Shown here piece after piece: positions 34,826 to 43,580 of a stretch of DNA of 64,000 nucleotides. The stretch spans positions 124,001 to 188,000 of the forward strand of contig NZ_BMPG01000003.1 of the NCBI RefSeq assembly GCF_014647475.1, read 5' to 3'. Both the position numbers and the translations under genes were made by a program. The notes below the pieces were generated by a model. That model did no database searches and had not been told where the DNA came from. It saw only the letters and a list, made by a program, of their open reading frames with translations. Numbering within the stretch: position 1 is the stretch's first letter; every line of letters starts with the position of its first letter. The stretch is from Halocalculus aciditolerans (lineage in GTDB: Archaea > Halobacteriota > Halobacteria > Halobacteriales > Halobacteriaceae).

Positions 34826-35070
34826 TCAGTCGCCTTCGACGTCGATAATCGACTCTGCGACCGACTCGACGCGCTCGCGATGCGCCGCCGACGGCCCCGA
34901 TTCTCGCGCGGCGTCCACCTGACCGTTCACGACCGCGTTCTGCTCCGGCCCCCACTGCTCGGGCGGCGTCGACCGGCTACGGGCCACCCACCGCTTCGCG
35001 CCTTCGATACGCTGCTCGCGGTTCAGCGCCGCTGTATCGCCCGGTCCTCACGCGTCTCGGAGTCGCTCAT
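34826..35070 (-). pseudogene. Frameshifted small acidic protein gene
   Basis: From ATG at 35070 the frame reads MSDSETREDRAIQRR and then stops. From about position 35025 a second minus-strand frame is open to a TGA at 34826-34828 and encodes a typical haloarchaeal protein segment (LNREQRIEGAKRWVARSRST, PPEQWGPEQNAVVNGQ, ending VAESIIDVEGD). The two halves join naturally if one or two bases are lost or gained near CAGCGGCGCTGAACC. It is either a recent pseudogene, a sequencing indel or a programmed frameshift. The intact product would be about 80 aa; no family is assigned. Confidence 0.55.
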
Positions 35071-35261
35071 ACTGTCCTCTCACCCCACGCGTCTCGCTCC
35101 ATCGGCGCTGGGGAACCTCCCACCACACCCACAGTCAGTCTAAGACATCCAAACCAAGTAAACTCTCACAGACGGATTCGACGTCGACGAGACCGTCCAC
35201 GGCATCGTCCGCCGCGACGACGACCTCTCCAGCCGGGTGCGCCCCGACGCTCGCTTTCGCC

Positions 35262-36503
35262 CTACTCTTGCTTCTCGACGCCGTCCTCGCCGTCGTTGCT
35301 CTCGCTGTCGCTACTCTCGTCGTCGTCGCCGTTCTCAGCGTTCTCACCCTCACCGTCGCTCTCACCGTTGCCGTCGACATCGCCGACGTCGGGAGCGGGC
35401 GGGCCGGCGAGGGCGACGTCGCCGTCGCGCGCGGAGACGGTGCGCTGAGGGAACGGGATGGTGATGCCGGCGTCGTCGAACTCGGCCTTTATCGATTCGA
35501 TGACGGCGGTCTTCGCGTTCCAGAGCCGGCGCGCCGAGGGGTTCTCGATGTAGAAGCGACAGCGGAGGACGACGCTCGACCCGCCGAACTCGGAGAGGAC
35601 GACGTGCGGCGTCGGGCGCTCCATCACGGGGTCGAGGCCCTGCATCGCCTCCTCGGCGAGGTCGGCGGCCTCCCGGACGTCCGCGTCGTAGTCCACGCCG
35701 ACGTCGAGGTTCACGCGCAGCCGGCCGTTCCGCGAGCGATTGATGACCTTCGTGCTCGTCACGATGTCGTTCGGGATGAGCACGACCTCGTCGTCGAACG
35801 TTTTTAGCTCTGTTTGGACGACGGAGACGTCCTGGACGATGCCCTCGTCTTCTTCGACGACGATCCAGTCGCCGGGTTCGAACGGTCGGGAGAAGAGGAG
35901 GACGAACCCGGCGAGCACGGACCCGAGCGTCTGCCGCGCGGCGAACCCGAGGACGACGGAGACGACGGACGCGCCGAGGACGAAGCTATCCGGCGGCACT
36001 TTCCACGCGGCGAGCACGAGGAAGAACACGAGGATGACGACCGCGAACTGGACGACGTGCTGTGCGACCTCCTCGTGGTGTTTCGACACCGCGCCCGGCC
36101 GCTCGGCGAGCAGGTGGACGAAGCGATTCAAGAGGCGGATGGCGACGACGCCGGCGACGGCGAACGCGACGGAGAGGACGATGGCGATGACGTCCGCTTG
36201 ACTGATTCTGACGGTCTCTCGGATGAAGGCGAGCGTTCCGGCCGCGCCCCAGAGGTTCGCGACGGCGACGGCGGCGGCGACGACGGCGGCCGCGGCCACC
36301 ACCGCCTGCAGGCTCTCGACCGCGAGCGCGCTGAACCGCCGTTTCAGCCGCGAGCCGCCCCAGCGGACCAGGAACGAGAACACGGCGAACGCGACGACGA
36401 TCGCCGCGGTCCCGACGACGTGCTCGCCGCTGACGCTCCCGTCGCCCGGCACCGATATCGCTACGACCGTTCCGGAAAGCACTACGCGTGGCGTGGAGCG
36501 CAC
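35262..36503 (-). CDS. Small-conductance mechanosensitive channel (MscS family)
   Basis: 413 aa. About four or five membrane helices end in the pore-lining segment SVVSVVLGFAARQTLGSVLAGFVLLFSRPFEPGDW, which contains the MscS signature. A beta domain follows (VVEEDEGIVQDVSVVQTELK, VLIPNDIVTSTKVINRSRN) and an alpha/beta C-domain ending ITIPFPQRTV. It opens under membrane tension and releases osmolytes on hypo-osmotic shock. The last 55 residues are an extremely acidic Asp/Glu/Ser/Gly tail, probably cytoplasmic. Confidence 0.93.
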   Translation of the reverse strand: MRSTPRVVLSGTVVAISVPGDGSVSGEHVVGTAAIVVAFAVFSFLVRWGGSRLKRRFSALAVESLQAVVAAAAVVAAAVAVANLWGAAGTLAFIRETVRISQADVIAIVLSVAFAVAGVVAIRLLNRFVHLLAERPGAVSKHHEEVAQHVVQFAVVILVFFLVLAAWKVPPDSFVLGASVVSVVLGFAARQTLGSVLAGFVLLFSRPFEPGDWIVVEEDEGIVQDVSVVQTELKTFDDEVVLIPNDIVTSTKVINRSRNGRLRVNLDVGVDYDADVREAADLAEEAMQGLDPVMERPTPHVVLSEFGGSSVVLRCRFYIENPSARRLWNAKTAVIESIKAEFDDAGITIPFPQRTVSARDGDVALAGPPAPDVGDVDGNGESDGEGENAENGDDDESSDSESNDGEDGVEKQE

Positions 36504-36629
36504 GCAGGATAAGTGTAGGTGGGCCGGCCGCGCCCCCGAGTACTACCCGTGCGGGAGCCGCGGAGCCGGGAGGTCTGCCGCGCGTGACCGAGGAGTAACC
36601 CGTATCCTCTCACGCGTCGTAGTCGGTGT

Positions 36630-36731
36630 ATGGAGCCCGCGCGGAAGCGAGTCTACGTGCTCGCCGTTGCCATCGTCTGCTTCCTCCTCGCGTTCGGCGC
36701 GCTCGCGTACGTCGTGCTGTCCTCGCTCTAG
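36630..36731 (+). CDS. 33-residue single-pass membrane peptide
   Basis: Encodes MEPARKRVYVLAVAIVCFLL then AFGALAYVVLSSL. A positively charged N-terminus and one clean transmembrane helix make it look like a genuine short haloarchaeal membrane protein. Its TAG overlaps the stop codon of the minus-strand pseudogene (36728-36730), so the two converge tail-to-tail. No function is known. Confidence 0.6.
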   Translation: MEPARKRVYVLAVAIVCFLLAFGALAYVVLSSL

Positions 36732-36944
36732 TCGTCGAAGACGTGGATGGCGTCGGCGCGCGCCTCGATTTCGTCTCGTGTCAGGTGGGCGTCGTTGACT
36801 GCGGCGAGCTCACGCTCGCGGACACGGTCGAGGCGGCCGGGGTCGAGGGCCGTACCGAACCGTGAGGATTCCGGCCGTCGCGCCCGCGGGACCGCCACCG
36901 ATCACGACGACGTCTCGGTCAGCGTCGGCTGCGCCGGTCGCCAT
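36728..36944 (-). pseudogene. Internally deleted FAD-dependent oxidoreductase gene
   Basis: The N-terminal piece starts at ATG 36944 with a Rossmann dinucleotide-binding motif (DVVVIGGGPAGATAGIL). After about 30 codons the frame shifts into LDRVRERELAAVNDAHLTRD and ends AIHVFDD at 36728. The C-terminal piece matches the C-terminal end of the intact oxidoreductase at 38202 (LERVKERELAFVAAARLDD). About 230 residues between the two are missing. The gene begins within the stop of the substrate-binding protein gene (ATGA), showing that a binding-protein–oxidoreductase pair once existed here. Confidence 0.75.
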
Positions 36945-38137
36945 CAGAACTCGCCGTTCACGATGTCGGCCATACGCTGTCGGTCGAAGAGCCGCTGTCC
37001 CTCGGGGACGTCGCCGACGGAGCCCGGCCACTCACCGAACTCGTCGGGATAGAGCTGTTTCGCGGTCGCCTCCGCGGAGAACAGGTCGATGACGGGGCCC
37101 ATCCGCTTCCCGCCCGTCCGCACGAAGTTCCCCTCTTGGACGGCGGTGAGCGCGCCGAGCGTCTCGTGGTTCTGCGCGGTTTCGATGACGTCCCGGAACT
37201 CCCCGTGGGTGAGGTAGGAGAGGTCGCCGATGCAGCCGATGTAGTCCGGGTCGATATCGAGGAGTTCCTCGTAGCCGATGGGTTCGTTCGGGACGTACTC
37301 GCCGGCGGGGAAGGCGTCCTCGACGCCGAGCAGGCGGAGGCTCCGCGTGTCGTTCCGGGACGCGTAGATGTTCGCGCCGTAGAACTTCCCGGACTCGGGG
37401 GAGAACCGGAAGTTGAACGCCGCAACGGTCGGCGCGTCGTCGGGGACGCGCGACTCGATGTCCGCGTAGACCTCGTCCTTGAAGGACACCCAGGCCTCGT
37501 ACTGACGCTGCCGCTGGAAGATCTGTGCGGCCTTCTCGAACGCCTCGTAGAGCGTGTAGTAGGGGTCGTGGCCGCCGTAGGGGAAGCGGATGAACGACCC
37601 GAGGATGGGGCCGATATTCGACTCGATCTCTTCGAGGTCGGCTTCCTCCCAGCCGGAGTAGCGTTTGAGCAGCCGGGGGTCCATCAGGTGGACGTCGGCG
37701 TCGACCTCGTAGAGGATTTCCTTGTCGTAGCTCCCGCTCTCGCCGTCGGTGCCGAAGGTGAGGACGCTGTCGGCGTCGAACTCGACGCCGGGGAGGGCGT
37801 CGTAGTAGTCGAGGGAGATGCGGTTGAACGACGCGACGGCCTTCGGGGGGATGCCGAGGGCCATCGCGATGTCCATCCACACGCCGGGGATGGTGGCGTA
37901 GGTCTCGGGGACCACGTCGAACGTCCCGGTGCCGGCGGGTTCGACCGTCACCTCGTAGGTCGTGTCTTCCGCCGTGGTCGCGGCGGTCGTCGTGGTGGTC
38001 TCCGCCGCGGTGGTGGTCGTCGCCTCGCTCGCGCCGCCGCTGCAGCCAGCGAGGAGGCCGCCGCCCAGGAGCGCGCCGCCGCCCTTGATGGCGTCTCTCC
38101 GCGTTGGTGCGTCGTGGCAGTCGACATCTCGTGCCAT
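36944..38137 (-). CDS. Iron/siderophore-type ABC substrate-binding lipoprotein 1
   Basis: 397 aa. Tat lipoprotein signal: TRRDAIKGGGALLGGGLLAGC, then a Thr-rich linker. The mature protein is a two-lobed type III binding protein with DPYYTLYEAFEKAAQIFQRQ in the middle and the family end motif TAKQLYPDEFGEWPG, then LFDRQRMADIVNGEF. It is the most divergent of the seven paralogues here (ETYATIPGVWMDIAMALG in place of the usual PER motif). The start is directly next to an operator (38141-38158), so expression should follow metal availability. It is translationally coupled to the oxidoreductase pseudogene downstream. Confidence 0.88.
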   Translation of the reverse strand: MARDVDCHDAPTRRDAIKGGGALLGGGLLAGCSGGASEATTTTAAETTTTTAATTAEDTTYEVTVEPAGTGTFDVVPETYATIPGVWMDIAMALGIPPKAVASFNRISLDYYDALPGVEFDADSVLTFGTDGESGSYDKEILYEVDADVHLMDPRLLKRYSGWEEADLEEIESNIGPILGSFIRFPYGGHDPYYTLYEAFEKAAQIFQRQRQYEAWVSFKDEVYADIESRVPDDAPTVAAFNFRFSPESGKFYGANIYASRNDTRSLRLLGVEDAFPAGEYVPNEPIGYEELLDIDPDYIGCIGDLSYLTHGEFRDVIETAQNHETLGALTAVQEGNFVRTGGKRMGPVIDLFSAEATAKQLYPDEFGEWPGSVGDVPEGQRLFDRQRMADIVNGEF

Positions 38138-38140
38138 ACG

Positions 38141-38158
38141 TTTTAGGTCGGCCTAAAA
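38141..38158. promoter_or_regulatory. Palindromic metal-regulator operator, site 1
   Basis: TTTTAGGTCGGCCTAAAA: seven-base perfect arms around TCGG, ending three bases before the start codon of substrate-binding protein 1. Shape and position match sites 2-6 and resemble DtxR-family (SirR/Idr) operators. Confidence 0.8.
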
Positions 38159-38201
38159 CACATAGTTCTTTCTCTCCGGACAGCCGCCGTCACCGCCTGA
38201 G

Positions 38202-39116
38202 TCAGACGAGGTCGCGCTCGCGGACGTACTCGCACAGCCGCTCGTCGTCGACCGCATCGAGAAGCGCGTCGTCGTCGAGGTGCGCCGCCAGCCGGCGCTG
38301 TCCGGCCGCCGCCCGTCGCGTAATCTCCGCGTCGTCGAGGCGGGCCGCCGCGACGAACGCCAACTCCCGCTCCTTCACGCGTTCGAGACGCGCCGCGTCG
38401 ATATCGTGGTCGTCCGGCAGGCGGTGGTACTCGAACCACTCCTCCCACGACCGCTCCTCCTCCCAGTCGGCGGCGTCCCCCGGGACGCGGCGCAGCCAGT
38501 CCATGTGCGGGAGCGCCGCCTCCCAGTAGCCGAACTCGCGGCGCGCCTCGTGGACGATTTCGCGGCCGACGCGCATCCCGTCCGCCGCCGCGAGCAACAC
38601 CTGGTCGCCGCGGTCTGCGAGGCCCCCCGCGAAGAACAACCCGTCTATCGGCGTGCGGCCGTCGGCGTCCGCGTACGACCCGTCGACCCGCTCGTGCGTC
38701 CCCGTCTCTCGAACGTGCGTCGTGAACAACTCGTCTTCGTCGGCGATACCGCGGAGGTAGTCGCCGTCGAGCGTCGTCGCCGCGACGACGCGGTCCGCGA
38801 CGACCACCCGCCCGCTCTCCGCCTCGACCCGGAAGCCATCGGCGTGCTCGCGGACCTCGCTGACGGTCTCCGCGACGACGTCGCCGCCCGCAGCGCGGAC
38901 GTGGTCTACGAAGAGCGCGCGCAGCGTCTCCACGTCGACACCGCCCGGGAACCCCGGGTAGGTCTCGACGAACGCACAGCGGTCGAGGGAGGCGTCGCCG
39001 CGGTCGAAAACGACGGTGTCGAGGCCGTCTCGCGCGGTACAGATACTCGCTGCCGTTCCCGCGGGGCCGCCGCCGACGACGACCACGTCGTATCGTCGTG
39101 TCGCTGAACCACCCAC
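38202..39116 (-). CDS. FAD-dependent oxidoreductase of the iron locus
   Basis: 304 aa starting at GTG (39116), next to operator site 2. An FAD-binding Rossmann motif VVVVGGGPAGTAAS is followed by DRGDASLDRCAFVETYPGFP, and GLFFAGGLADRGDQVLLAAADG marks the late FAD contact. It resembles thioredoxin-reductase-fold proteins but has no CxxC, so it is not a disulfide reductase. In an iron-regulated locus with siderophore-type binding proteins it may reduce ferric siderophore or modify a ligand. The C-terminal helical extension is shared with the pseudogene at 36728. Confidence 0.8.
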   Translation of the reverse strand: MGGSATRRYDVVVVGGGPAGTAASICTARDGLDTVVFDRGDASLDRCAFVETYPGFPGGVDVETLRALFVDHVRAAGGDVVAETVSEVREHADGFRVEAESGRVVVADRVVAATTLDGDYLRGIADEDELFTTHVRETGTHERVDGSYADADGRTPIDGLFFAGGLADRGDQVLLAAADGMRVGREIVHEARREFGYWEAALPHMDWLRRVPGDAADWEEERSWEEWFEYHRLPDDHDIDAARLERVKERELAFVAAARLDDAEITRRAAAGQRRLAAHLDDDALLDAVDDERLCEYVRERDLV

Positions 39117-39119
39117 GTC

Positions 39120-39135
39120 TTTAGGCTCGCCTAAA
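39120..39135. promoter_or_regulatory. Palindromic metal-regulator operator, site 2
   Basis: TTTAGGCTCGCCTAAA, a perfect dyad three bases before the GTG of the FAD oxidoreductase. It has the same core (TTAGGCTCGCCTAA) as sites 3 and 5. Confidence 0.8.
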
Positions 39136-39206
39136 AGAACATAAACGTTGTCGTCAGCCCGCGAGAACTCGCCGCCGACCGTGCGCGCTCTCCACGTCCG
39201 GTGTCT

Positions 39207-39647
39207 CTACGCGTCCTGTGCGTTGACCGTGAGGACGGGCATCGGGGCGTCGCGGACGACGCGCTCGGCGACGCTCCCGACGAGTCGGCGGCGCACGCCC
39301 TCGCGGCCGTGCGTCCCCATCACGGCGAGGTCGGCGTCGATTTCCGCCGCGTACGCGAGAATCTCCTCGTCCGCCGACCCCTCGCCTAGCTCGGTGACGA
39401 GGTCGACGTCGCGGTCGGCGGCGAGGGATTCGACGTCGGCGAGGGCGGTCTTCCCGGCGTCGATGCCGACGTCGCGGAGGGCGTCCGTGACTTCGTTCTT
39501 CGAGACGGCGAGCCAGCTCGTCGACGTCTCCACGACGTAGAGGGCGTAGACGATGGCGTCGTGGGTCTCGGCGAGTCCGAGGGCTTCTCGCGCCGCGGCG
39601 AGCGCGTGTTCGCTGCCGTCGGTCGCGACGAGGATGCGGTCGTACAT
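39207..39647 (-). CDS. Universal stress protein (UspA) domain protein
   Basis: 146 aa. It starts MYDRILVATDGSEHALAAA and has the ATP-binding signature GTHGREGVRRRLVGS and a C-terminal PVLTVNAQ. Its ATG directly abuts the stop of the membrane transporter gene upstream (39648), so the two are surely co-transcribed. It may regulate that transporter in response to ATP or energy state. Confidence 0.88.
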   Translation of the reverse strand: MYDRILVATDGSEHALAAAREALGLAETHDAIVYALYVVETSTSWLAVSKNEVTDALRDVGIDAGKTALADVESLAADRDVDLVTELGEGSADEEILAYAAEIDADLAVMGTHGREGVRRRLVGSVAERVVRDAPMPVLTVNAQDA

Positions 39648-40976
39648 TCAGAGCACCCCGAAACCGAACTGGCTGTACGGCCAGACGAAGTGGAGCGCCA
39701 CGCCGACGACGAGCGCGGGAATCGTCGTGTAGATGGTGGCGACGATGGCGGCCTTCAGGTCGATGGCCAGCAGGGGGAAGAGGGCGTCGCCGTCCTGACT
39801 GATGGCGTTCGCGGTGAGCGCGGAGAACGGCAGGCCGCCCTCGGCGTAGAGCTGTGCGAACACGATCTGTGGCGCGCAGCCGGGGATGAGGCCGAGGAGC
39901 GCGCCGCCGACGGGGGCGAGGACGCCCGCGGCCGCGGCGAGCGCGGCGATGTCGATGCCGAAGAGGACGACGCTGTACTCGTAGACGAGGTAGGCGACGA
40001 TGACCCACACCGTCACCATGCTCGTCTCCATCGCGGCGTGCTGGAAGGTCTCGTAGGCGCTCGCGAAGTCGTCGCGAACGCGGCCCGCCGCGCCCTCGCC
40101 GATGAACTTCCGGCCGACGAAGTGGAGGTAGAAGGACGCGGTCGTGCCGACGAGGCCGGCGACGGTGAACAGCCCGAAGAAGGTCGCGTCGAACGCGAGC
40201 GGGACGTCGGGCGCGCCGCGCGCGAGGTAGAGCACGCCGGCGACGAGGCCGGCGACGGCGACGGCCCACCAGAGCACGTGGACGCCGTGACTGAACACCG
40301 TCGCGACGCGCGCCAGCGCGGTTTCCTCGCTCTGGCTCTCCGCGTGGCTGTGGGCGTCGTCCATCTCGTAGTGCGGGACGCTCGGCCCGCCGCTGGCGAC
40401 GTTCGCCGTCGCGAACCCGCCGTCGGTGACGGGGCGGCCGAGTCGGCTCACGGCGCGGTCGACGCGCCCGACGCCGAGCCCCCACGCGTCGATGGCGTAG
40501 CCGAAGCCGACGGCGGCGACGAACGCGAGCCCGTAGGCGTAGACGGCGGCTTCGGGGGCGAGCGCGAGAATGACGAACGCGGAGTCGCCGGCGGTCGCGG
40601 CGAGCGCGGCGATGACCGTTCCGAAACTCACCGACCCCCGGATGTAGAGCGGCATCGCGATAATCGCGCCGCCGCATCCGGGCGTCAGGCCGAGGAGCGC
40701 GCCGGCGAGCGGCTGCATGCGCTCGTTCCGTTCGAGGTAGGAGACGATACGGCCGCCCGTCCGATACTGGATGTAGCTGAAGACGAGGACGGTGACGGCG
40801 ACGAACGCGCTCACCTGCACGAAGCCGTCGCGAACGGAGAACACGAAAATATCGAGCGCGTCGGCGAGCGACAGCCCGCCGAACTGGAGCGGGGCGGTCA
40901 CGTCGACCACCTCGCCAACTGCGGACGGCGGCCCGAGCCACCGTCGAAGCGTGCGTAGTAACTCATCACGACACAC
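39648..40976 (-). CDS. Putative ten-helix heavy-metal exporter (manganese-transporter-like, ArsP_2 type)
   Basis: 442 aa with about ten helices in two related halves. Each half has the G-x2-PGC motif: LLGLTPGCGGAIIAMPLYIR in the first and LLGLIPGCAPQIVFAQLYAEG in the second. This duplicated pattern is that of the putative manganese or heavy-metal transporters with 10 TM segments. A His- and acid-rich cytoplasmic loop (HYEMDDAHSHAESQSEE) near residue 215 could bind metal. A dyad ATTAGCCCCTTCTAAT lies upstream (41020), possibly a metal-responsive operator. Transport direction and ion are inferred from the family only. Confidence 0.78.
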   Translation of the reverse strand: MCRDELLRTLRRWLGPPSAVGEVVDVTAPLQFGGLSLADALDIFVFSVRDGFVQVSAFVAVTVLVFSYIQYRTGGRIVSYLERNERMQPLAGALLGLTPGCGGAIIAMPLYIRGSVSFGTVIAALAATAGDSAFVILALAPEAAVYAYGLAFVAAVGFGYAIDAWGLGVGRVDRAVSRLGRPVTDGGFATANVASGGPSVPHYEMDDAHSHAESQSEETALARVATVFSHGVHVLWWAVAVAGLVAGVLYLARGAPDVPLAFDATFFGLFTVAGLVGTTASFYLHFVGRKFIGEGAAGRVRDDFASAYETFQHAAMETSMVTVWVIVAYLVYEYSVVLFGIDIAALAAAAGVLAPVGGALLGLIPGCAPQIVFAQLYAEGGLPFSALTANAISQDGDALFPLLAIDLKAAIVATIYTTIPALVVGVALHFVWPYSQFGFGVL

Positions 40977-41019
40977 GCTTACGACCCTAACTACAAAATA
41001 CTACCTACCGAACTCCAAA

Positions 41020-41035
41020 ATTAGCCCCTTCTAAT
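41020..41035. promoter_or_regulatory. Candidate operator of the metal-exporter gene
   Basis: ATTAGCCCCTTCTAAT: five-base arms (ATTAG/CTAAT) around six bases, 44 bp before the ATG at 40976 and just upstream of a TATA-like TATTTTGTAG (minus strand). It has a looser spacing than the TTAGG-N4-CCTAA sites, so it may be a different regulator. Confidence 0.4.
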
Positions 41036-41131
41036 CCTTCTCGGGTGCGGGTGTTTCACCGCGAACGCCGTCGCTCTCCGATGCGAGCGACAGAGCGAAA
41101 GACGACTCAGGCTTCTGTTCGAACAGTCGGG

Positions 41132-42367
41132 TCAGTCGCCGGTGACGATGCGTGCGACCTCGTCACGGTCGAAGAGCCGCTCGCTCTCGGGAATCTCCGG
41201 GTAGGGGCCGCCGTCGTAGCCCGGCCACGCGCCGAAGACGTCGGGATAGAGCTGTTTCGCCGTCATCTCCAGCTGGAAGAGATTCATCAACGGCCCCTGC
41301 AGGGGGTTACCGCCCGCGTAGAATCGGTCATTCTCGACGGCCGCGAGCTTCGCGCCGACGGAGTGGCTCGCGACCTGCTCGCGGATCGCGGACACGTCGT
41401 AGTAGGAGTAGCCGTAGCGGTGGAGGATGACGTCGGGGTCGACGTCGAGCAGCGTCTCGAAGTCGTAGGACGTCTGGTAGGAGACGTCGCTCTCGGCGAA
41501 CGCGTCGGACGCGCCGAGCGGCCGCGTGTGCGCGGTCGCGAACCCCGACTCGTTGACTTTCGCCGGATAGAACGTCTCCCCCATGTAGAGCACGGACGCG
41601 ACGGTGGGGCGCTCCGACTCCGGAGGGAGGTTCGCCTGTATCGTCGAGACGACGTCGTCGTGAATCGCCGCGAGCGCCTCGTACCGCTCCGCTTCCCGGA
41701 ACACCTCTGCGAGCTTCTCCGAGAGTTCCCAGAGCGTGTAATACTCGTACCCCTCGTCGTAGGGCTCCGGCGGTTCGGTGTTCCGTCGGCTGTAGTTGTT
41801 CGCGAAGAACGGTGCGACGTTCTCCGACACCTCCTCGATGTCCGCGACCTCCCAGCCGTCGAAGGACACGAGGAGCGCCGGGTCGACGACGTGGAGGTCC
41901 GAGTTCAACTCGTAGAACAACTCCTTGTCGACGGTGATACCGCCGCCCGATCCCGAGTTGAGCTGTTCGATGTCGCTGTAGTCGAAGTCGACGCCGTCGA
42001 GGCGCGCGTAGAACGCGTCGAGCGCGCCCGCGACCTCAGTGCTGAACCCGAGGGAGTTCACCGCGTCGCCGTAGCCGTACGCGACCGCCATATCCGCGTA
42101 GAGGAGGTTGTACACCATCACGCGCTCCGGCGGCTCCTCGAACTCGACCGTCCCAACTGGCGACAGCGATACTGCGTACGACGCCGCCGCCTCGCCCTCC
42201 GTCGTCGTCTCGTCCGCCGCCGTCGATTCGGTCGTTCCGCTCGCCTCGTCCGGATCGGACGTGCTCGAACAGCCGGCGATGAGCCCACCCCCCACGAGCG
42301 CGCCCGCGTACGTCAGGTACTCTCTACGCGTCGGTGCGTCGCGTCCCGTCGTCTCGTCGTTCGTCAT
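41132..42367 (-). CDS. Iron/siderophore-type ABC substrate-binding lipoprotein 2
   Basis: 411 aa. Tat signal and lipobox: TRREYLTYAGALVGGGLIAGC, followed by a Ser/Thr/Glu linker. The mature domain carries EPPERVMVYNLLYADMAVA, DGWEVADIEEVSENVAPFF, YYTLWELSEKLAEVFREAE, FDRDEVARIVTGD at the end and LFQLEMTAKQLYPDVFGAWP before it. It is the last gene of the five-gene binding-protein operon, starting two bases from the end of the preceding gene. The Tyr-rich segment ILHRYGYSYYDVSAI is specific to this copy and may reflect a different ligand. Confidence 0.88.
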   Translation of the reverse strand: MTNDETTGRDAPTRREYLTYAGALVGGGLIAGCSSTSDPDEASGTTESTAADETTTEGEAAASYAVSLSPVGTVEFEEPPERVMVYNLLYADMAVAYGYGDAVNSLGFSTEVAGALDAFYARLDGVDFDYSDIEQLNSGSGGGITVDKELFYELNSDLHVVDPALLVSFDGWEVADIEEVSENVAPFFANNYSRRNTEPPEPYDEGYEYYTLWELSEKLAEVFREAERYEALAAIHDDVVSTIQANLPPESERPTVASVLYMGETFYPAKVNESGFATAHTRPLGASDAFAESDVSYQTSYDFETLLDVDPDVILHRYGYSYYDVSAIREQVASHSVGAKLAAVENDRFYAGGNPLQGPLMNLFQLEMTAKQLYPDVFGAWPGYDGGPYPEIPESERLFDRDEVARIVTGD

Positions 42368-42369
42368 CG

Positions 42370-43578
42370 TCAGAGATCTCCGTTGATGATGTCCGCCACC
42401 CGCTGGTGGTCGAAGAGCTGTTCGGACTCCGCGAAGTCGGGGTACGGACCGCCGTCGTAGTCCGGCCACGCACCGAACTGCTCGGGATAGAGCTCCTTCG
42501 CGACCATCTCGAGCTGGAAGAAGTTCATAATCGGGCCGCCGTACCGGGCACTGAGCGGATACACCCGGTTGTTCTTCACCGCGGAAATCCCGCTGGCGAC
42601 CGGGTCGTCGCGGAGGTTCTGCTTCTGCGCTCGCCAATCGTCCGCCCGAGCGAACGCGTTCTCGACGAGGACGACCTCCGGGTCGGCTTCGGCGAGCGCC
42701 TCCAAGCCGATTGTCTCCGCCTCCGGGATGTCCGCGAACACGTCGTCGACGCCGAACGGACGCGTGTGCGAACGGATGAACCCGGGACCGTCCATGTGGA
42801 AGACCCAGATCGAGTCCAGGTCCGGAGACATCATCACACGGGCTGTTCGCGGACGCTCGTCTTCGGCCGGGAGACCGGACGCGACCGTCGAATCGAGCGC
42901 GGCCTTGGCGTTCGAGAGCGCGTCGTACCGCGCCCGCTCCTGAAACACCTCCGCGACCTTCTCGAATATCTCCCAGAGCGTGTAGTACTGGTACTGGTCC
43001 GCCCAGTCCGCCGGCGGTTCGCTGTGGTTCCGACTCAGCGCGTTTCCGAACCACGGCGCGACCGCCGTTCGGACTTCCTCGACGTCCGCGGTATCCCACG
43101 TGTCCATCGTCGAGACGTACGCCGGGTCGGTCAGATGGAGGTCGCTATCGAGTTCGTAGAGGACTTCCTTATCGGGGTTCCAGGAGTCGTAGAGGTCCGA
43201 CCAGTCGACCGAGACGCCGTCGAGTCGTTCGAGGAGTTTGTCGTAGTTACCCTCGAAGTTGGCGGGACTGTACATCGCGTTGAGTGCGTCGCCGTGACCG
43301 AGCGCGACGACCATATCGGTGTGATGGACGAGGATCGTGAACACGCTCTCCGGCGGCTGGTCGAACTCGACGGTGCCTGCCGGCGACATCGTCACCGAGT
43401 AGGACCCCCTCGAACCGCTCGTCCCAGCTCTGGTCGTAGACTTCGTCGCCGCTCGCGTCGTGTTCGATCCCTCGCCGGAACAGCCCGCGAGCAAGCCGCC
43501 ACCCGCGACCGCGCCGCCGTACTTCAGGTAGTCGCGCCGCGTCGGTGCGTCTGTCGTCCGCTCGTCGTTGTCACTCAC
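42370..43578 (-). CDS. Iron/siderophore-type ABC substrate-binding lipoprotein 3
   Basis: 402 aa from a GTG (VSDNDERTTD); no better start exists in the two-base gap after the preceding gene. Tat lipoprotein signal TRRDYLKYGGAVAGGGLLAGC. It shares with its neighbours the pattern YYTLWEIFEKVAEVFQERARY, NFFQLEMVAKELYPEQFGAWP and LFDHQRVADIINGD. The segment PDLDSIWVFHMDGPGFIRSHTRP replaces the FYP-type motif of copy 2. It is the fourth gene of the operon that begins at 47217. Confidence 0.88.
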   Translation of the reverse strand: MSDNDERTTDAPTRRDYLKYGGAVAGGGLLAGCSGEGSNTTRAATKSTTRAGTSGSRGSYSVTMSPAGTVEFDQPPESVFTILVHHTDMVVALGHGDALNAMYSPANFEGNYDKLLERLDGVSVDWSDLYDSWNPDKEVLYELDSDLHLTDPAYVSTMDTWDTADVEEVRTAVAPWFGNALSRNHSEPPADWADQYQYYTLWEIFEKVAEVFQERARYDALSNAKAALDSTVASGLPAEDERPRTARVMMSPDLDSIWVFHMDGPGFIRSHTRPFGVDDVFADIPEAETIGLEALAEADPEVVLVENAFARADDWRAQKQNLRDDPVASGISAVKNNRVYPLSARYGGPIMNFFQLEMVAKELYPEQFGAWPDYDGGPYPDFAESEQLFDHQRVADIINGDL

Positions 43579-43580
43579 GT

